Shown here in pieces: positions 45,586 through 54,779 of a DNA stretch of 64,000 bases; positions within the stretch are counted from its first letter, which is position 1, and each line of letters opens with the position of its first letter. The DNA comes from Carnobacterium sp. CP1 (GTDB lineage Bacteria > Bacillota > Bacilli > Lactobacillales > Carnobacteriaceae). The translations under genes and the position numbers were made by a program. The stretch lies in NCBI RefSeq assembly GCF_001483965.1, contig NZ_CP010796.1:2541519-2605518 (forward strand), written 5' to 3'. The notes beneath the pieces are model-generated. The model was not told the origin of the DNA, did no database searches, and saw only the letters and a list, made by a program, of their open reading frames with translations.

Positions 45586-46634
45586 TGAGTGATTCAAAAC
45601 AAAAAGCTGTTGTTGATGAGACAACTACCTTGCCTCCTGAAATGTTTGTTCCAGCTGGTAGTTTAAATGCAGCAGATAATGAAAAAATAGCAGCGCCTTC
45701 TTTAAGTTTTCTACAGGATTCTTGGAGACGATTAAAGAAAAATAAAGCTGCGGTAGTTAGTTTGTTTGTACTGATTATTTTTGTTATCTTAAGTATTGCA
45801 GCTCCGGTCATTTCGCCACATGATCCGAACCACCAAACGGTTTCACATGCTAACTTGCCGCCTAAAATTCCAGGATTAAACATTGATGGTTTAAACGGAA
45901 CGCAAGTTATGGGGAATACACGTGTGGACAAATACGAACAGCAAGGTGTGCCAACAGATGCTTATTATATTTTAGGAACAGATGGCTTAGGCCGTGATTT
46001 GCTTTCGCGTATCTTACACGGAACCCGCGTGTCGCTCTTGATTGCCTTTGTCGCAGCGTTATTTGACTTAACCATAGGTGTTCTTTATGGATTAGTATCA
46101 GGTTGGGCTGGCGGAAAAGTTGATAACGCTATGCAACGGTTATTGGAGATTTTATCCGGTGTGCCAAACTTAGTTGTGGTTATCTTAATGTTATTAGTCT
46201 TAGACCCAGGTATTAAATCAATTATTATCGCTTTAGCGATTACAGGTTGGATTTCAATGGCTCGGGTTATTCGAGCACAAACATTGAAGTTGAAAAACCA
46301 AGAATATATTTTAGCAGCAAAAACATTGGGAGAGTCTCCCTTTAAAATTGCTATTAAACATTTGATTCCAAATTTATCAGGGATTATTATCATTCAAACA
46401 ATGTTTTCAATTCCAGCGGCTATTTTCTTTGAAGCCTTCTTAAGTTTCATTGGTATTGGTATTCCAGCACCAACGGCTTCTTTAGGAACATTGATTAACG
46501 ATGGTTACAAAACATTCCGTTTCTTACCACATTTGATGTGGTATCCGGCAGCTGTTATTTGTATTTTGATGATTTCATTTAACTTGCTAGCTGATGGTTT
46601 ACGTGATGCATTTGATCCAAAAATGAAAGATTAG
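45585..46634 (+). CDS. oppC: Oligopeptide ABC transporter permease OppC
   Basis: 349 residues. A longer N-terminal cytoplasmic part (about 55 residues) precedes the first membrane helix; an extracellular segment with HANLPPKIPGLN follows, then the channel domain with EYILAAKTLGESPFKIA (EAA motif). Partner of OppB. Overlaps oppB by one base, and oppD starts 15 bases later. Confidence 0.95.
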   Translation: MSDSKQKAVVDETTTLPPEMFVPAGSLNAADNEKIAAPSLSFLQDSWRRLKKNKAAVVSLFVLIIFVILSIAAPVISPHDPNHQTVSHANLPPKIPGLNIDGLNGTQVMGNTRVDKYEQQGVPTDAYYILGTDGLGRDLLSRILHGTRVSLLIAFVAALFDLTIGVLYGLVSGWAGGKVDNAMQRLLEILSGVPNLVVVILMLLVLDPGIKSIIIALAITGWISMARVIRAQTLKLKNQEYILAAKTLGESPFKIAIKHLIPNLSGIIIIQTMFSIPAAIFFEAFLSFIGIGIPAPTASLGTLINDGYKTFRFLPHLMWYPAAVICILMISFNLLADGLRDAFDPKMKD

Positions 46635-46648
46635 CGAGGTGAATCCGA

Positions 46649-47743
46649 ATGAATAATGTATTAGAAGTTAAGAATTTGAATATCACATTCGACACCTATG
46701 CTGGTAAAGTAAAAGCCATTCGTGGTGTCAGTTTCAATTTAAAAAAAGGGGAGACATTAGCTATCGTCGGTGAGTCTGGTTCTGGTAAATCCGTGACGAC
46801 TCGCAGTATTATGCGTTTGCTTTCTCAAAACGCTAATGTTGAGCAAGGCGAGATTTTGTTCAATGGCAGCGACCTAATTAAAAAAACCGAAAAAGAAATG
46901 CAAGGCATCCGAGGAAAGGATATCGCTATGATTTTCCAAGATCCGATGACGTCGCTTAATCCGACAATGACGATTGGAAAACAAGTATCTGAACCGATTC
47001 GCCTTCATCAAAAATTAAATAAAGATGAAGCATCTAAGCGTGCTCTAGAATTGTTAAATTTGGTAGGGTTGCCTCATGCTGAAAAACGTATGAAACAATA
47101 CCCGCATCAATTTTCAGGTGGACAAAGACAACGAATCGTTATTGCGATTGCCTTAGCTTGTAATCCGGAAATTTTGATAGCTGATGAACCGACAACAGCT
47201 TTAGACGTAACAATTCAAGCGCAAATTCTTGATTTGATGAAAGAACTGCAAAAGAAAATTTCAACTTCGATTATTTTTATTACACATGATTTAGGCGTAG
47301 TAGCTAACGTAGCTGACCGCGTAGCGGTTATGTATGCTGGAAAAATCGTAGAAGTAGGAACTGTTGATGAGATTTTTTATAATCCACAACACCCATATAC
47401 TTGGGGATTGATTAGTTCAATGCCTACATTAGAGATCAAAGAGACGCTTTATGCAATCCCAGGAACGCCTCCGGACTTACTGGATCCACCTGTAGGAGAT
47501 GCTTTTGCTCCTCGTAACGAGTTTGCGATGAAAATCGATACTGAATTAGAACCGCCTTTGTTTAAAGTTTCTGAGACTCATTATGCAGCAACTTGGTTAT
47601 TGCACCCTAATGCACCAGCAGTTGAACCACCTGCTGAAATTAAAGCACGTCAAGAAATCTATAAGCAAAAATTTTCAAAACATCAACACAATGAAGATTC
47701 AGCCGTTTTTGATGCTAACCATGAAGTAAAAGGAGGCGTCTAA
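46649..47743 (+). CDS. oppD: Oligopeptide ABC transporter ATPase OppD
   Basis: 364 residues. Walker A GESGSGKSVTT, signature FSGGQRQRIVIA, Walker B EILIADEPTTALD and the C-terminal oligopeptide-transporter extension (PQHPYTWGLISSMP, PPDLLDPP). Energises peptide import with OppF. Ribosome-binding site GAGGTGAA. Confidence 0.96.
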   Translation: MNNVLEVKNLNITFDTYAGKVKAIRGVSFNLKKGETLAIVGESGSGKSVTTRSIMRLLSQNANVEQGEILFNGSDLIKKTEKEMQGIRGKDIAMIFQDPMTSLNPTMTIGKQVSEPIRLHQKLNKDEASKRALELLNLVGLPHAEKRMKQYPHQFSGGQRQRIVIAIALACNPEILIADEPTTALDVTIQAQILDLMKELQKKISTSIIFITHDLGVVANVADRVAVMYAGKIVEVGTVDEIFYNPQHPYTWGLISSMPTLEIKETLYAIPGTPPDLLDPPVGDAFAPRNEFAMKIDTELEPPLFKVSETHYAATWLLHPNAPAVEPPAEIKARQEIYKQKFSKHQHNEDSAVFDANHEVKGGV

Positions 47744-47745
47744 AA

Positions 47746-48687
47746 ATGGAGAACAGAGAAAAAATATTAGAAGTTAAAGGATTAAAGCAATACTTTAACA
47801 GTGGGACTAAAAATGAAGTTCGTGCAGTAGATGATGTGACTTTTGACATTTATAAAGGGGAGACTTTCGGTTTAGTTGGAGAGTCCGGTTCAGGTAAATC
47901 GACAACTGGTCGTTCAATTATTCGTCTTTACAACCCAACAGCTGGCGAAATAGATTTTCAAGGAACTAAAGTCCACAGTATTAAAGGTAAAAAGGAAATG
48001 TTGTCATTCAGAAGAGATATGCAAATGATTTTTCAAGATCCTTATGCTTCATTAAATCCGAAAATGAAAGTACGCGACATTATTGCCGAAGGAATTGATA
48101 TTCATAATTTAGCTACTTCAACTGAAGACCGTAATCGTCAAGTAGATGAGTTGCTGAAAACGGTCGGACTAAATCCTGACCATGCTTCACGTTATCCGCA
48201 TGAATTTTCAGGTGGCCAACGTCAGCGTATCGGAATCGCAAGAGCTCTTGCAGTTAAACCAAAATTTATTATTGCGGATGAACCTATCTCGGCTTTAGAT
48301 GTTTCTATACAAGCCCAAGTAGTAAATTTGTTAATGGAATTACAAAAAACGCAAGATTTGACGTTCTTGTTTATTGCCCATGACTTATCAATGGTGAAAT
48401 ATATCAGTGACCGTATTGGAGTAATGAACAATGGTAAATTACTTGAATTAGCAGCTGCTGACGAAGTTTACAATAGACCTTTGCATCCTTATACGGAAAG
48501 TTTATTGTCTGCTGTTCCATTGCCGGATCCTGAGTATGAGCGCAATCGTGTCCGGACGCCTTATATTCGTAGAGAAGCAAATGAAGAAGCAGAAGAATTA
48601 AGAGAAATTACACCAGGACATTTTGTTTACTGTCGTGAATCAGATGTAGCAGCTTTGAAAGAAAAAAAAGCGAACTACGCGAAATAA
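47746..48687 (+). CDS. oppF: Oligopeptide ABC transporter ATPase OppF
   Basis: 313 residues. Walker A GESGSGKSTTG, signature FSGGQRQRIGIA, Walker B KFIIADEPISALD and the C-terminal extension (PLHPYTESLLSAVP). Second ATPase of the Opp complex. Two bases after oppD. A strong terminator closes the operon. Confidence 0.96.
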   Translation: MENREKILEVKGLKQYFNSGTKNEVRAVDDVTFDIYKGETFGLVGESGSGKSTTGRSIIRLYNPTAGEIDFQGTKVHSIKGKKEMLSFRRDMQMIFQDPYASLNPKMKVRDIIAEGIDIHNLATSTEDRNRQVDELLKTVGLNPDHASRYPHEFSGGQRQRIGIARALAVKPKFIIADEPISALDVSIQAQVVNLLMELQKTQDLTFLFIAHDLSMVKYISDRIGVMNNGKLLELAAADEVYNRPLHPYTESLLSAVPLPDPEYERNRVRTPYIRREANEEAEELREITPGHFVYCRESDVAALKEKKANYAK

Positions 48688-48697
48688 ATTCAAGTCG

Positions 48698-48737
48698 AAA
48701 AACAGACATTTCTAATATATTAGAAATGTCTGTTTTT
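48698..48737 (+). terminator. Terminator of oppBCDF
   Basis: AAACAGACATTTCTAATAT and its exact complement form a long perfect hairpin followed by TTTTT. Confidence 0.9.
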
Positions 48738-48787
48738 ATGTCTTCTATTTTTTAATGCAAAAAAACTTATTTACAATAAAGACTTAA

Positions 48788-48802
48788 TTGTAATGATTAT
48801 CA
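48788..48802. promoter_or_regulatory. PerR/Fur-type operator upstream of spx
   Basis: TTGTAATGATTATCA matches 12 of 14 defined positions of both the PerR (TTATAATnATTATAA) and Fur (TGATAATnATTATCA) 7-1-7 palindromes. It lies in the 355-base gap before spx, about 240 bases from the start codon. In Bacillus spx is under PerR control. Confidence 0.4.
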
Positions 48803-49042
48803 ATATACAATTATTGACTATGAACGTTGATGCATAAAGGATTTTGTTGAGTTAAATGTGAACGGAAAATCGTGGAGTACAGAGATAACAACGAAAAATG
48901 TCTTAAAAGTGACGGAACTTTGACAAAAAGGGTAGTATTATTTTTTTAGGTAGTGTATAATAGGTCTTGTAAGCCAGTTAAGGGTGTCATTAAAATTATT
49001 TTATTGGCTATCTATCCGACTAAAAAAGGAGAGACATAACAT
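48803..49042. other. Remainder of the spx upstream region
   Basis: About 240 bases with no gene. A TTGACA at 48920 and a TATAAT at 48956 are 30 bases apart, too far to form one promoter. A good AAAAGGAGAG site directly precedes spx. Confidence 0.5.
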
Positions 49043-49441
49043 ATGGTTACTTTATATACATCACCTAGTTGTACTTCATGCCGCAAAGCTCGTGCGTGGT
49101 TAGAAGAAAACAACATTACTTATACAGAAAGAAATATTTTTTCTGAACCTTTATCTATTCCTGAGATTAAATCAATTTTGCGGATGACGGAAGATGGAAC
49201 AGAAGAAATCATTTCTACTAGATCAAAGGTCTTTCAAGAATTAGATGTTGATTTAGATGATTTACCTCTTCAAAACTTGTTTGATTTAATTCAAGTAAAT
49301 CCTGGGCTTTTACGTCGACCAATCATGTTAGATGATAAAAGATTGCAAGTAGGATACAATGAAGATGAAATTCGACGCTTTTTACCTAGAGAAGTTCGTG
49401 CGCTTGAATTACAGCATGCACAAAAAATCGTTGGGTATTAA
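49043..49441 (+). CDS. spx: Transcriptional regulator Spx
   Basis: 132 residues, ArsC-like fold. The redox switch C10-T-S-C13 is in [39 protein letters not shown] matches the C-terminal half of Spx. It binds the RNA polymerase alpha C-terminal domain and activates thiol-stress genes when its cysteines are oxidised. Its ClpXP adaptor SpxH is encoded at 53938. Has its own terminator downstream. Confidence 0.96.
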   Translation: MVTLYTSPSCTSCRKARAWLEENNITYTERNIFSEPLSIPEIKSILRMTEDGTEEIISTRSKVFQELDVDLDDLPLQNLFDLIQVNPGLLRRPIMLDDKRLQVGYNEDEIRRFLPREVRALELQHAQKIVGY

Positions 49442-49467
49442 ATTTGAGAGAATGATTTAATAGAGTC

Positions 49468-49508
49468 TGGAACAGAATTGCTTTTAAGTAATTCTATTCC
49501 AGGCTTTT
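49468..49508 (+). terminator. Terminator of spx
   Basis: TGGAACAGAATTGCTT pairs with AAGTAATTCTATTCCA, with two G-U pairs, followed by TTTT. Confidence 0.75.
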
Positions 49509-49572
49509 CCGTATTTATTAAACTAATAAACTAAACAGAGTTAATAAATGCAAAGTATTTTTTTGCTTGTTT

Positions 49573-49656
49573 AAAAGTGGGATTGGGCCTGCTTTAATTA
49601 ATGAGAGCTCGTAAGAAGAGGATCTCTCGAAGCAGCTATTTTTTTCGGACACTTTT
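49573..49656. repeat. Nested inverted repeats between spx and mecA
   Basis: Three nested pairs with unpaired spacers: AAAAGTG/CACTTTT (outer), CTGCTT/AAGCAG and GAGAG/CTCTC (inner). The element occupies most of the mecA upstream region after the spx terminator. Could be a structured leader or a degenerate dispersed element. Confidence 0.4.
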
Positions 49657-49756
49657 ATCTTTACATTTAATATATTTGCTTTAAAATAGTTAGTATAAAT
49701 AGTTCTTGCGATTATTTGAAGATAACCGCAGAAATGAAGAAATGAGGTGTAGGACT

Positions 49757-50422
49757 ATGGAAATGGAACACATAAATGAAAATACAATCCGTGTACTCAT
49801 TGGAAATGCTGATTTGGAAGAAAGAGGCATAACCTTTTTAGATCTTTTAGGGAATCATAAACAGATTGAAGAATTCTTTTACAGTATTTTGGAAGAAGTC
49901 GACGTGGATGAACAGTTCCATGAATCTGATGCAATTACATTTCAGGTTTTACCTAATGGCAGTGGTTTAGAATTGTTCATTAGTAAAGGTGGTCCATTAA
50001 GCGAAGATATTGACTTTTCTTCAGCATCTGATAATTTTGGTTCAGGAGATTTTTCACAGTTGATAAAAAAACAATTAGTTCAAGATGGACAAACAGATAA
50101 CGTAGAAAATTATTTAGGCAATCCAAATAAAGAAATTGAAGAAGTTGTCTTGCGTTTCAATCAATTCGAAGACATGGTTTCACTATCAAAAAGATTGTAT
50201 CTAGACAATGCAGCATCGAATCTTTATTTATATAAAGGCGATTATTTCTTGCATTTAGTTTTCTTTGTTGAAGAGATGATTGAACGAAGCGTTGATGAAG
50301 AGGTTTCTTTAGCACTTGAATTTGCTGAAAAGACTCCCATTACTCATGGTGTGTTGACTGAGCATGGACAATTGATCATGGAAAACAGCGCACTAGAGTT
50401 AACACGTTACTATTTCAAATAA
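49757..50422 (+). CDS. mecA: Adaptor protein MecA
   Basis: 221 residues. N-terminal MEMEHINENTIRVLIGNADLEERGI (substrate-binding domain) and a C-terminal ClpC-binding domain (FNQFEDMVSLSKRLYLDN). It delivers substrates such as ComK or related competence factors to ClpCP. The start at 49757 follows GAGGTG and matches the family N-terminus. Part of the conserved spx-mecA-coiA-pepF neighbourhood. Confidence 0.95.
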   Translation: MEMEHINENTIRVLIGNADLEERGITFLDLLGNHKQIEEFFYSILEEVDVDEQFHESDAITFQVLPNGSGLELFISKGGPLSEDIDFSSASDNFGSGDFSQLIKKQLVQDGQTDNVENYLGNPNKEIEEVVLRFNQFEDMVSLSKRLYLDNAASNLYLYKGDYFLHLVFFVEEMIERSVDEEVSLALEFAEKTPITHGVLTEHGQLIMENSALELTRYYFK

Positions 50423-50433
50423 GTATATAGGTG

Positions 50434-50473
50434 AAGGAACTAAGAGACGGAAAGCCTCTTAGTTCCTTTTTTT
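50434..50473 (+). terminator. Terminator of mecA
   Basis: GGAACTAAGAG pairs exactly with CTCTTAGTTCC, then seven T. Confidence 0.9.
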
Positions 50474-50544
50474 GTTTGTTCTTTTTTAGAAACAGAAATT
50501 AGGCCATTCTGCGGATAGTTCAATAAACCTGAGGAATGGAAGTG

Positions 50545-51744
50545 ATGTATATGTTAGTAGCGTTAAATCAAAAAAATCAACACGTTTATGCAGATAAGCT
50601 GAAAACAGAAAGGAGAACAAACACTAAAAAAGAAGAATATATCTGCCCTTGCTGCCAAGCACCGGTTTTTTTAAAACAAGGAAAATTAAAACAAGCTCAT
50701 TTTGCCCATTATCATCAGACGACTTGCCAAGTATTTTCTGAAGGTGAGACAGAAGAACATCTATTAGGGAAAAAATTGCTGTTTGAGTGGTTTGTCAAAC
50801 AAGGAGTTCCTTGTCAGTTAGAAGCCTATTTGCCGGGCTTAAAACAACGGCCAGATTTACTTGTTTGGTTAAATTCAAAGACTCCAATAGTCATTGAGTT
50901 TCAATGCAGCTCATTATCATCGGACAGAATGATCGAACGAACAGAAGGCTATCAGAACAACCAGTATGAAGTTTATTGGATTTTGGGATCAAAATTTAAA
51001 TTTACACAAAAACTTACTTCGTTTCAGCGTTTATTTATGAAAAAAAATAAAACATATGGTTATTACCTTTATAGTTTAGATGTTTACCAACGACAGTTGC
51101 ATTTAATTTCTAATATCCATCAAAAAAAAGTGTCACAGCAAGTAGCATGTGAAAAGACAACATTTAAATCAGCAGGACATTTTTCTGATCTTTTTATGAA
51201 GCAAGCTATAGAAATAAAAATGGAATCACCTTTTTATTGTCGCCCACAAGAGACACTGAAGAAAGAACTGCTGCAGAGCCATCTGCTCTTGAATCGTAGG
51301 AGAAGATACCAAGAGCCTGAAATGGTAGCTTTTCAAAAATATATTTACCGCCATGGGCATTCGCTTGTTTCGTTGCCCAAGGAGGTGTATCTACCAGTTG
51401 AAAACAAAGTTGCCATTAAAACAATGCCTCATTTTTGGAAATATATCTTACTCGAATGGCTCGTTCAAAAAGAATTGAAAACTATTCTAACTAAGCAAGA
51501 AATTGACAATCAAATAAAAAGAATGATAGATAAGCAGCAGCTAGTGTTTTTTACAATGCCATTAGTCACTTTAAATGAGCAAATCGATTCCCTTTTACCA
51601 TTCATTGAATCCTTAACTACTCAAGGAATTTTAGAAAAAATAACCAAAAAAGAGTGGCGGATAAAAGCTAAACCTTATTATTATCTAAATGAACAAGAAA
51701 AAATAAAAGACTTTTCTGGGACTAAAACGGCTATGGAGAACTGA
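50545..51744 (+). CDS. coiA: Competence protein CoiA
   Basis: 399 residues. N-terminal CPCCQAPVFLKQGKLKQAHFAH zinc-like motif and the nuclease-like block RPDLLVWLNSKTPIVIEFQCSS (a PD-(D/E)xK pattern: D...E-x-Q). CoiA acts in transformation after DNA uptake, with RecA-dependent integration. The ATG at 50545 is nine bases after TGAGGA. The gene lies between mecA and pepF as in Bacillus and streptococci. Intact frame, so this step could be functional. Confidence 0.9.
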   Translation: MYMLVALNQKNQHVYADKLKTERRTNTKKEEYICPCCQAPVFLKQGKLKQAHFAHYHQTTCQVFSEGETEEHLLGKKLLFEWFVKQGVPCQLEAYLPGLKQRPDLLVWLNSKTPIVIEFQCSSLSSDRMIERTEGYQNNQYEVYWILGSKFKFTQKLTSFQRLFMKKNKTYGYYLYSLDVYQRQLHLISNIHQKKVSQQVACEKTTFKSAGHFSDLFMKQAIEIKMESPFYCRPQETLKKELLQSHLLLNRRRRYQEPEMVAFQKYIYRHGHSLVSLPKEVYLPVENKVAIKTMPHFWKYILLEWLVQKELKTILTKQEIDNQIKRMIDKQQLVFFTMPLVTLNEQIDSLLPFIESLTTQGILEKITKKEWRIKAKPYYYLNEQEKIKDFSGTKTAMEN

Positions 51745-51925
51745 AGAGGGAAAAAAACATCTCTTTTGGAAACTTTAATGTGTGGTTATTGCTTTAATAC
51801 CTACCGTGTAATCATGAAAACATGATGAAAATAACTGTACTAACTCTTCTCCAGCCAAATAAAAATAGTGAAGATTCTTTATATTTCACTAATACATCCT
51901 AAAAAGCGACTCCATAAGGGGCACT

Positions 51926-51951
51926 CACATAAAAGAACCTTTATTTATGTG
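51926..51951. promoter_or_regulatory. Palindrome upstream of pepF promoter
   Basis: CACATAAA (51926-51933) and TTTATGTG (51944-51951) are a perfect 8-bp inverted repeat with a ten-base gap. It lies just upstream of and partly over the -35 region of the extended -10 at 51959-51967. Candidate operator. Confidence 0.4.
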
Positions 51952-51958
51952 AAAGGTA

Positions 51959-51967
51959 TGTTAAAAT
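51959..51967 (+). promoter_or_regulatory. Extended -10 promoter of pepF
   Basis: TGTTAAAAT, about 32 bases before the pepF start; ribosome-binding site AGGAGG lies between. Confidence 0.5.
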
Positions 51968-51998
51968 TAAAAAGTGATGAAAATTAGGAGGGATTAGT

Positions 51999-53819
51999 AT
52001 GGAAGAATCAAAAAAATTACCAAAACGTGAAGAAGTCCCCGTAGCATTGACTTGGGATTTAAATGTTATTTTTGAGTCTGATGAAGCGTTTCATGCAGCC
52101 TATCAAGAATTGGAACAAAAGATAGCTGGAATAGCTGCATTTAAAGGGAGATTAACAGAAAGTGCTGAAACGTTCTTGCATTGTATTCAATATATTCTTG
52201 AAATTTCCAACGAGCTGGAAACGTTGTATGTTTACGCTCACTTAAAAAATGATCAAGATACAGCCAACGCCGTATATCAAGGAATGTACGACCGCGCTTC
52301 TTCACTAGCAACTAAAGCAGGAGAAGCAATTTCTTGGTTTGAACCTGAAGTATTAGAAATCCCAGAAGAAAAATTGTCTGGTTATTTAAAAGAAAACAAA
52401 GATTTAGTTATGTATCAACATTACATTGATCAATTGACAGCTTCTAGAAAACACATTCTGTCAGCTAATGAGGAAGCTCTCTTGGCAGGAGCAGGAGAAA
52501 TTTTTGGAGCTTCAAGCCGGACCTTTAATGTTTTGAATAATGCTGACTTACAGTTTCCAGTAATCAAAGATGAGAACGGCGACGATATCCAATTATCGCA
52601 CGGAGTCTATGGACAACTGATGGAAAGTATGAATCGTTCTGTACGTGAAGCTGCTTTTAAAAATTTATACCAAGTCTATCAGGGGTTGAACAATACCTTC
52701 GCTAGTACCTTGTCTTCGCATGTTAAATACCATAATTACAATGCAAAAGTGCATCATTACCAATCTGCACGTGAGAAAGCATTGGCAGCAAACCATATTC
52801 CTGAAACAGTATACGATACGTTATTAGAGGTTGTCGATGATAATCTGCCGCTGCTTCATCGTTATGTAGCTTTAAGAAAAGAACTATTAAACGTTGACGA
52901 ATTGCATATGTACGATATGTATACGCCTATTACTGGAGAAGCAGGCATCAAGTTCACTTATGAAGACGCTAAAGAAACAACAATGGAAGCCTTAAAACCA
53001 CTAGGAGAAGAATACCTAGCTGTGTTAGAGAAAGCTTTTCAAGAGCGTTGGATCGATGTTGTAGAGAATGCAGGCAAGCGTAGCGGTGCATACTCTTCAG
53101 GAGCTTATGAAACCAATCCCTATATTTTACTAAACTGGCACGATTCATTAAATCATTTATATACGTTAGTTCATGAACTGGGACATAGCGCGCATAGCTA
53201 TTTTACTAGAGCAAACCAACCATATGTCTACGGAGATTATTCTATTTTCTTAGCTGAAATTGCTTCGACAACTAACGAAAATATCTTGACCGAATATTTA
53301 TTAGAAACTCAAAAAGACCCTCAAGTGCGTGCTTATATCTTAAATCATTATTTAGATGGTTTTAAAGGAACTATTTTCCGGCAAACACAATTTGCTGAAT
53401 TTGAGCATTTTATTCATGAAGAAACAGCAAAAGGCACACCTTTAACCAGTGATTTTTTAAATCAAGCTTATGGAAAATTGAATGCACGCTACTATGGTCC
53501 AGCAGTTGAAGAAGATTCTGAAATTGCATTTGAATGGTCGCGTATTCCTCATTTTTATTACAATTATTATGTTTACCAATATGCAACAGGGTTTTCAGCA
53601 GCAACAGCGTTAGCAGCCAAAATCTTAAAAGATGAAGAAGGTACATCATTAGAGAACTACCTGACTTATTTGAAATCAGGCAGTAGTGATTATCCGATTG
53701 AAGTCATGAAAAAAGCAGGAGTAGATATGACAGAAAAAAACTATATTCAAGAAGCGATGACTGTTTTTGAAACTAGGTTAAATGAGTTGGAGACGTTGAT
53801 TGAAACGTTGAAGGCTTAA
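51999..53819 (+). CDS. pepF: Oligoendopeptidase F
   Basis: 606 residues of the M3B family. The zinc motif HELGHSAHSYF is present, with downstream FAEIAS-like AEIASTTNE carrying the third ligand Glu. It cleaves peptides of about 7-17 residues in the cytosol. TAGGAGGG precedes the ATG. The gene is monocistronic by context, with its own promoter and a bidirectional terminator. It is the usual neighbour of coiA. Confidence 0.96.
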   Translation: MEESKKLPKREEVPVALTWDLNVIFESDEAFHAAYQELEQKIAGIAAFKGRLTESAETFLHCIQYILEISNELETLYVYAHLKNDQDTANAVYQGMYDRASSLATKAGEAISWFEPEVLEIPEEKLSGYLKENKDLVMYQHYIDQLTASRKHILSANEEALLAGAGEIFGASSRTFNVLNNADLQFPVIKDENGDDIQLSHGVYGQLMESMNRSVREAAFKNLYQVYQGLNNTFASTLSSHVKYHNYNAKVHHYQSAREKALAANHIPETVYDTLLEVVDDNLPLLHRYVALRKELLNVDELHMYDMYTPITGEAGIKFTYEDAKETTMEALKPLGEEYLAVLEKAFQERWIDVVENAGKRSGAYSSGAYETNPYILLNWHDSLNHLYTLVHELGHSAHSYFTRANQPYVYGDYSIFLAEIASTTNENILTEYLLETQKDPQVRAYILNHYLDGFKGTIFRQTQFAEFEHFIHEETAKGTPLTSDFLNQAYGKLNARYYGPAVEEDSEIAFEWSRIPHFYYNYYVYQYATGFSAATALAAKILKDEEGTSLENYLTYLKSGSSDYPIEVMKKAGVDMTEKNYIQEAMTVFETRLNELETLIETLKA

Positions 53820-53840
53820 AGCTAGCGAATAAGAAAGCAT

Positions 53841-53918
53841 AAAAAAGAACCTATATCCATGTACTGCTCCTAAAACTGTCAGTTTCGGGAATAGCATATG
53901 GATAGGTTCTTTTTTTTT
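53841..53918. terminator. Bidirectional terminator, pepF/spxH
   Basis: AAAAAAGAACCTAT and ATAGGTTCTTTTTT form the outer stem. A smaller palindrome (AAACTG/CAGTTT) and CCAT/ATGG pairs stack inside, making an elaborate long hairpin between convergent genes. Confidence 0.8.
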
Positions 53919-53937
53919 GAATAACTATTATTTTTGC

Positions 53938-54624
53938 TTAAAGAACGTGCAGATGATTTTTCTTCACGACAGGCAATTGATTGGAAGCAATTGCAATCGG
54001 ATTGCTTTCATAAACTTCTGAGCCTTGGGCACATAATTTTTCCAGTAAATCTACCGTAATGTATTCTTCAATCAAAAGTCCATGATCTTTGTGCTGGTCA
54101 CTAAAGACTACACAAGAAGGAGTTGTAAGAATGTTCATTTCACGAGCAATTTTTTGGTCAGCTTCAAAAGCTGCTTTAGCAAATTCTGATTTCTTATCTT
54201 CTAAAAACATCGGGATATCTAAATTTGATTCATAAGCGATTTGTTGCAATAATTTTTGAGAGAAAGGGAGATTGTCAATAGTTAAAGCTTGCTGCATAGC
54301 CATTAAAAATACGCGGCCTTTTTTCTTGCCTTGCATACAAGCAGCCGAGTAAGCCAAACAAGCTTCATAAGTTTGAGAAAAAAGCTCGTTTCTTAAGTTT
54401 AGATCTTTTGCTGGCAATTCTAATGCCTTCATGTAATCAGAGAATGTCTTGAAATTGTGGACAGGAATAAAATGAAAATGAACTTTTTCTTCACAAGATT
54501 GTATAAAGTCCATTACCCCTTTTTCTGCTTGATAACAAACAGAACCGATGGGATTAATAAATAAATAAATCTCAATAACTTGTTTAAAATGATTCCCTTT
54601 TTCGGAATGCGTGGTTGAGAGCAT
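53938..54624 (-). CDS. spxH: ClpXP adaptor protein SpxH (YjbH), DsbA-like
   Basis: 228 residues of the DsbA-like SpxH family, which presents Spx to ClpXP. The N-terminal active-site region reads INPIGSVCYQAEKGV where Bacillus has a CxxC, so the first cysteine is replaced and only one remains. The cis-Pro region LTTPSCVVFSD contains a further Cys. The gene is convergent with pepF, the position of yjbH. Start follows AAGGTG. Confidence 0.85.
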   Translation of the reverse strand: MLSTTHSEKGNHFKQVIEIYLFINPIGSVCYQAEKGVMDFIQSCEEKVHFHFIPVHNFKTFSDYMKALELPAKDLNLRNELFSQTYEACLAYSAACMQGKKKGRVFLMAMQQALTIDNLPFSQKLLQQIAYESNLDIPMFLEDKKSEFAKAAFEADQKIAREMNILTTPSCVVFSDQHKDHGLLIEEYITVDLLEKLCAQGSEVYESNPIAIASNQLPVVKKNHLHVL

Positions 54625-54779
54625 AACAATTCACCTTAGCTTCATATATTTTTTTACGCGTGTTGCTCCTACCAGCAACATATATACCTTAACAAATATC
54701 TTTGAAAAAAAGTAACAAAAGAACTTATTTCTAAATGGGTACAAAACAAATTTGTAACAAATCTGCCACAAATTAAAAT

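Noticed and set aside
48920..48961. TTGACA and TATAAT before spx as one promoter
   Set aside because: The spacing is 30 bases, far from the 16-19 needed.
54660..54690. TGTTGCT/AGCAACA hairpin after the yjbK-like gene as a terminator
   Set aside because: No T-run follows on either strand at the right place.
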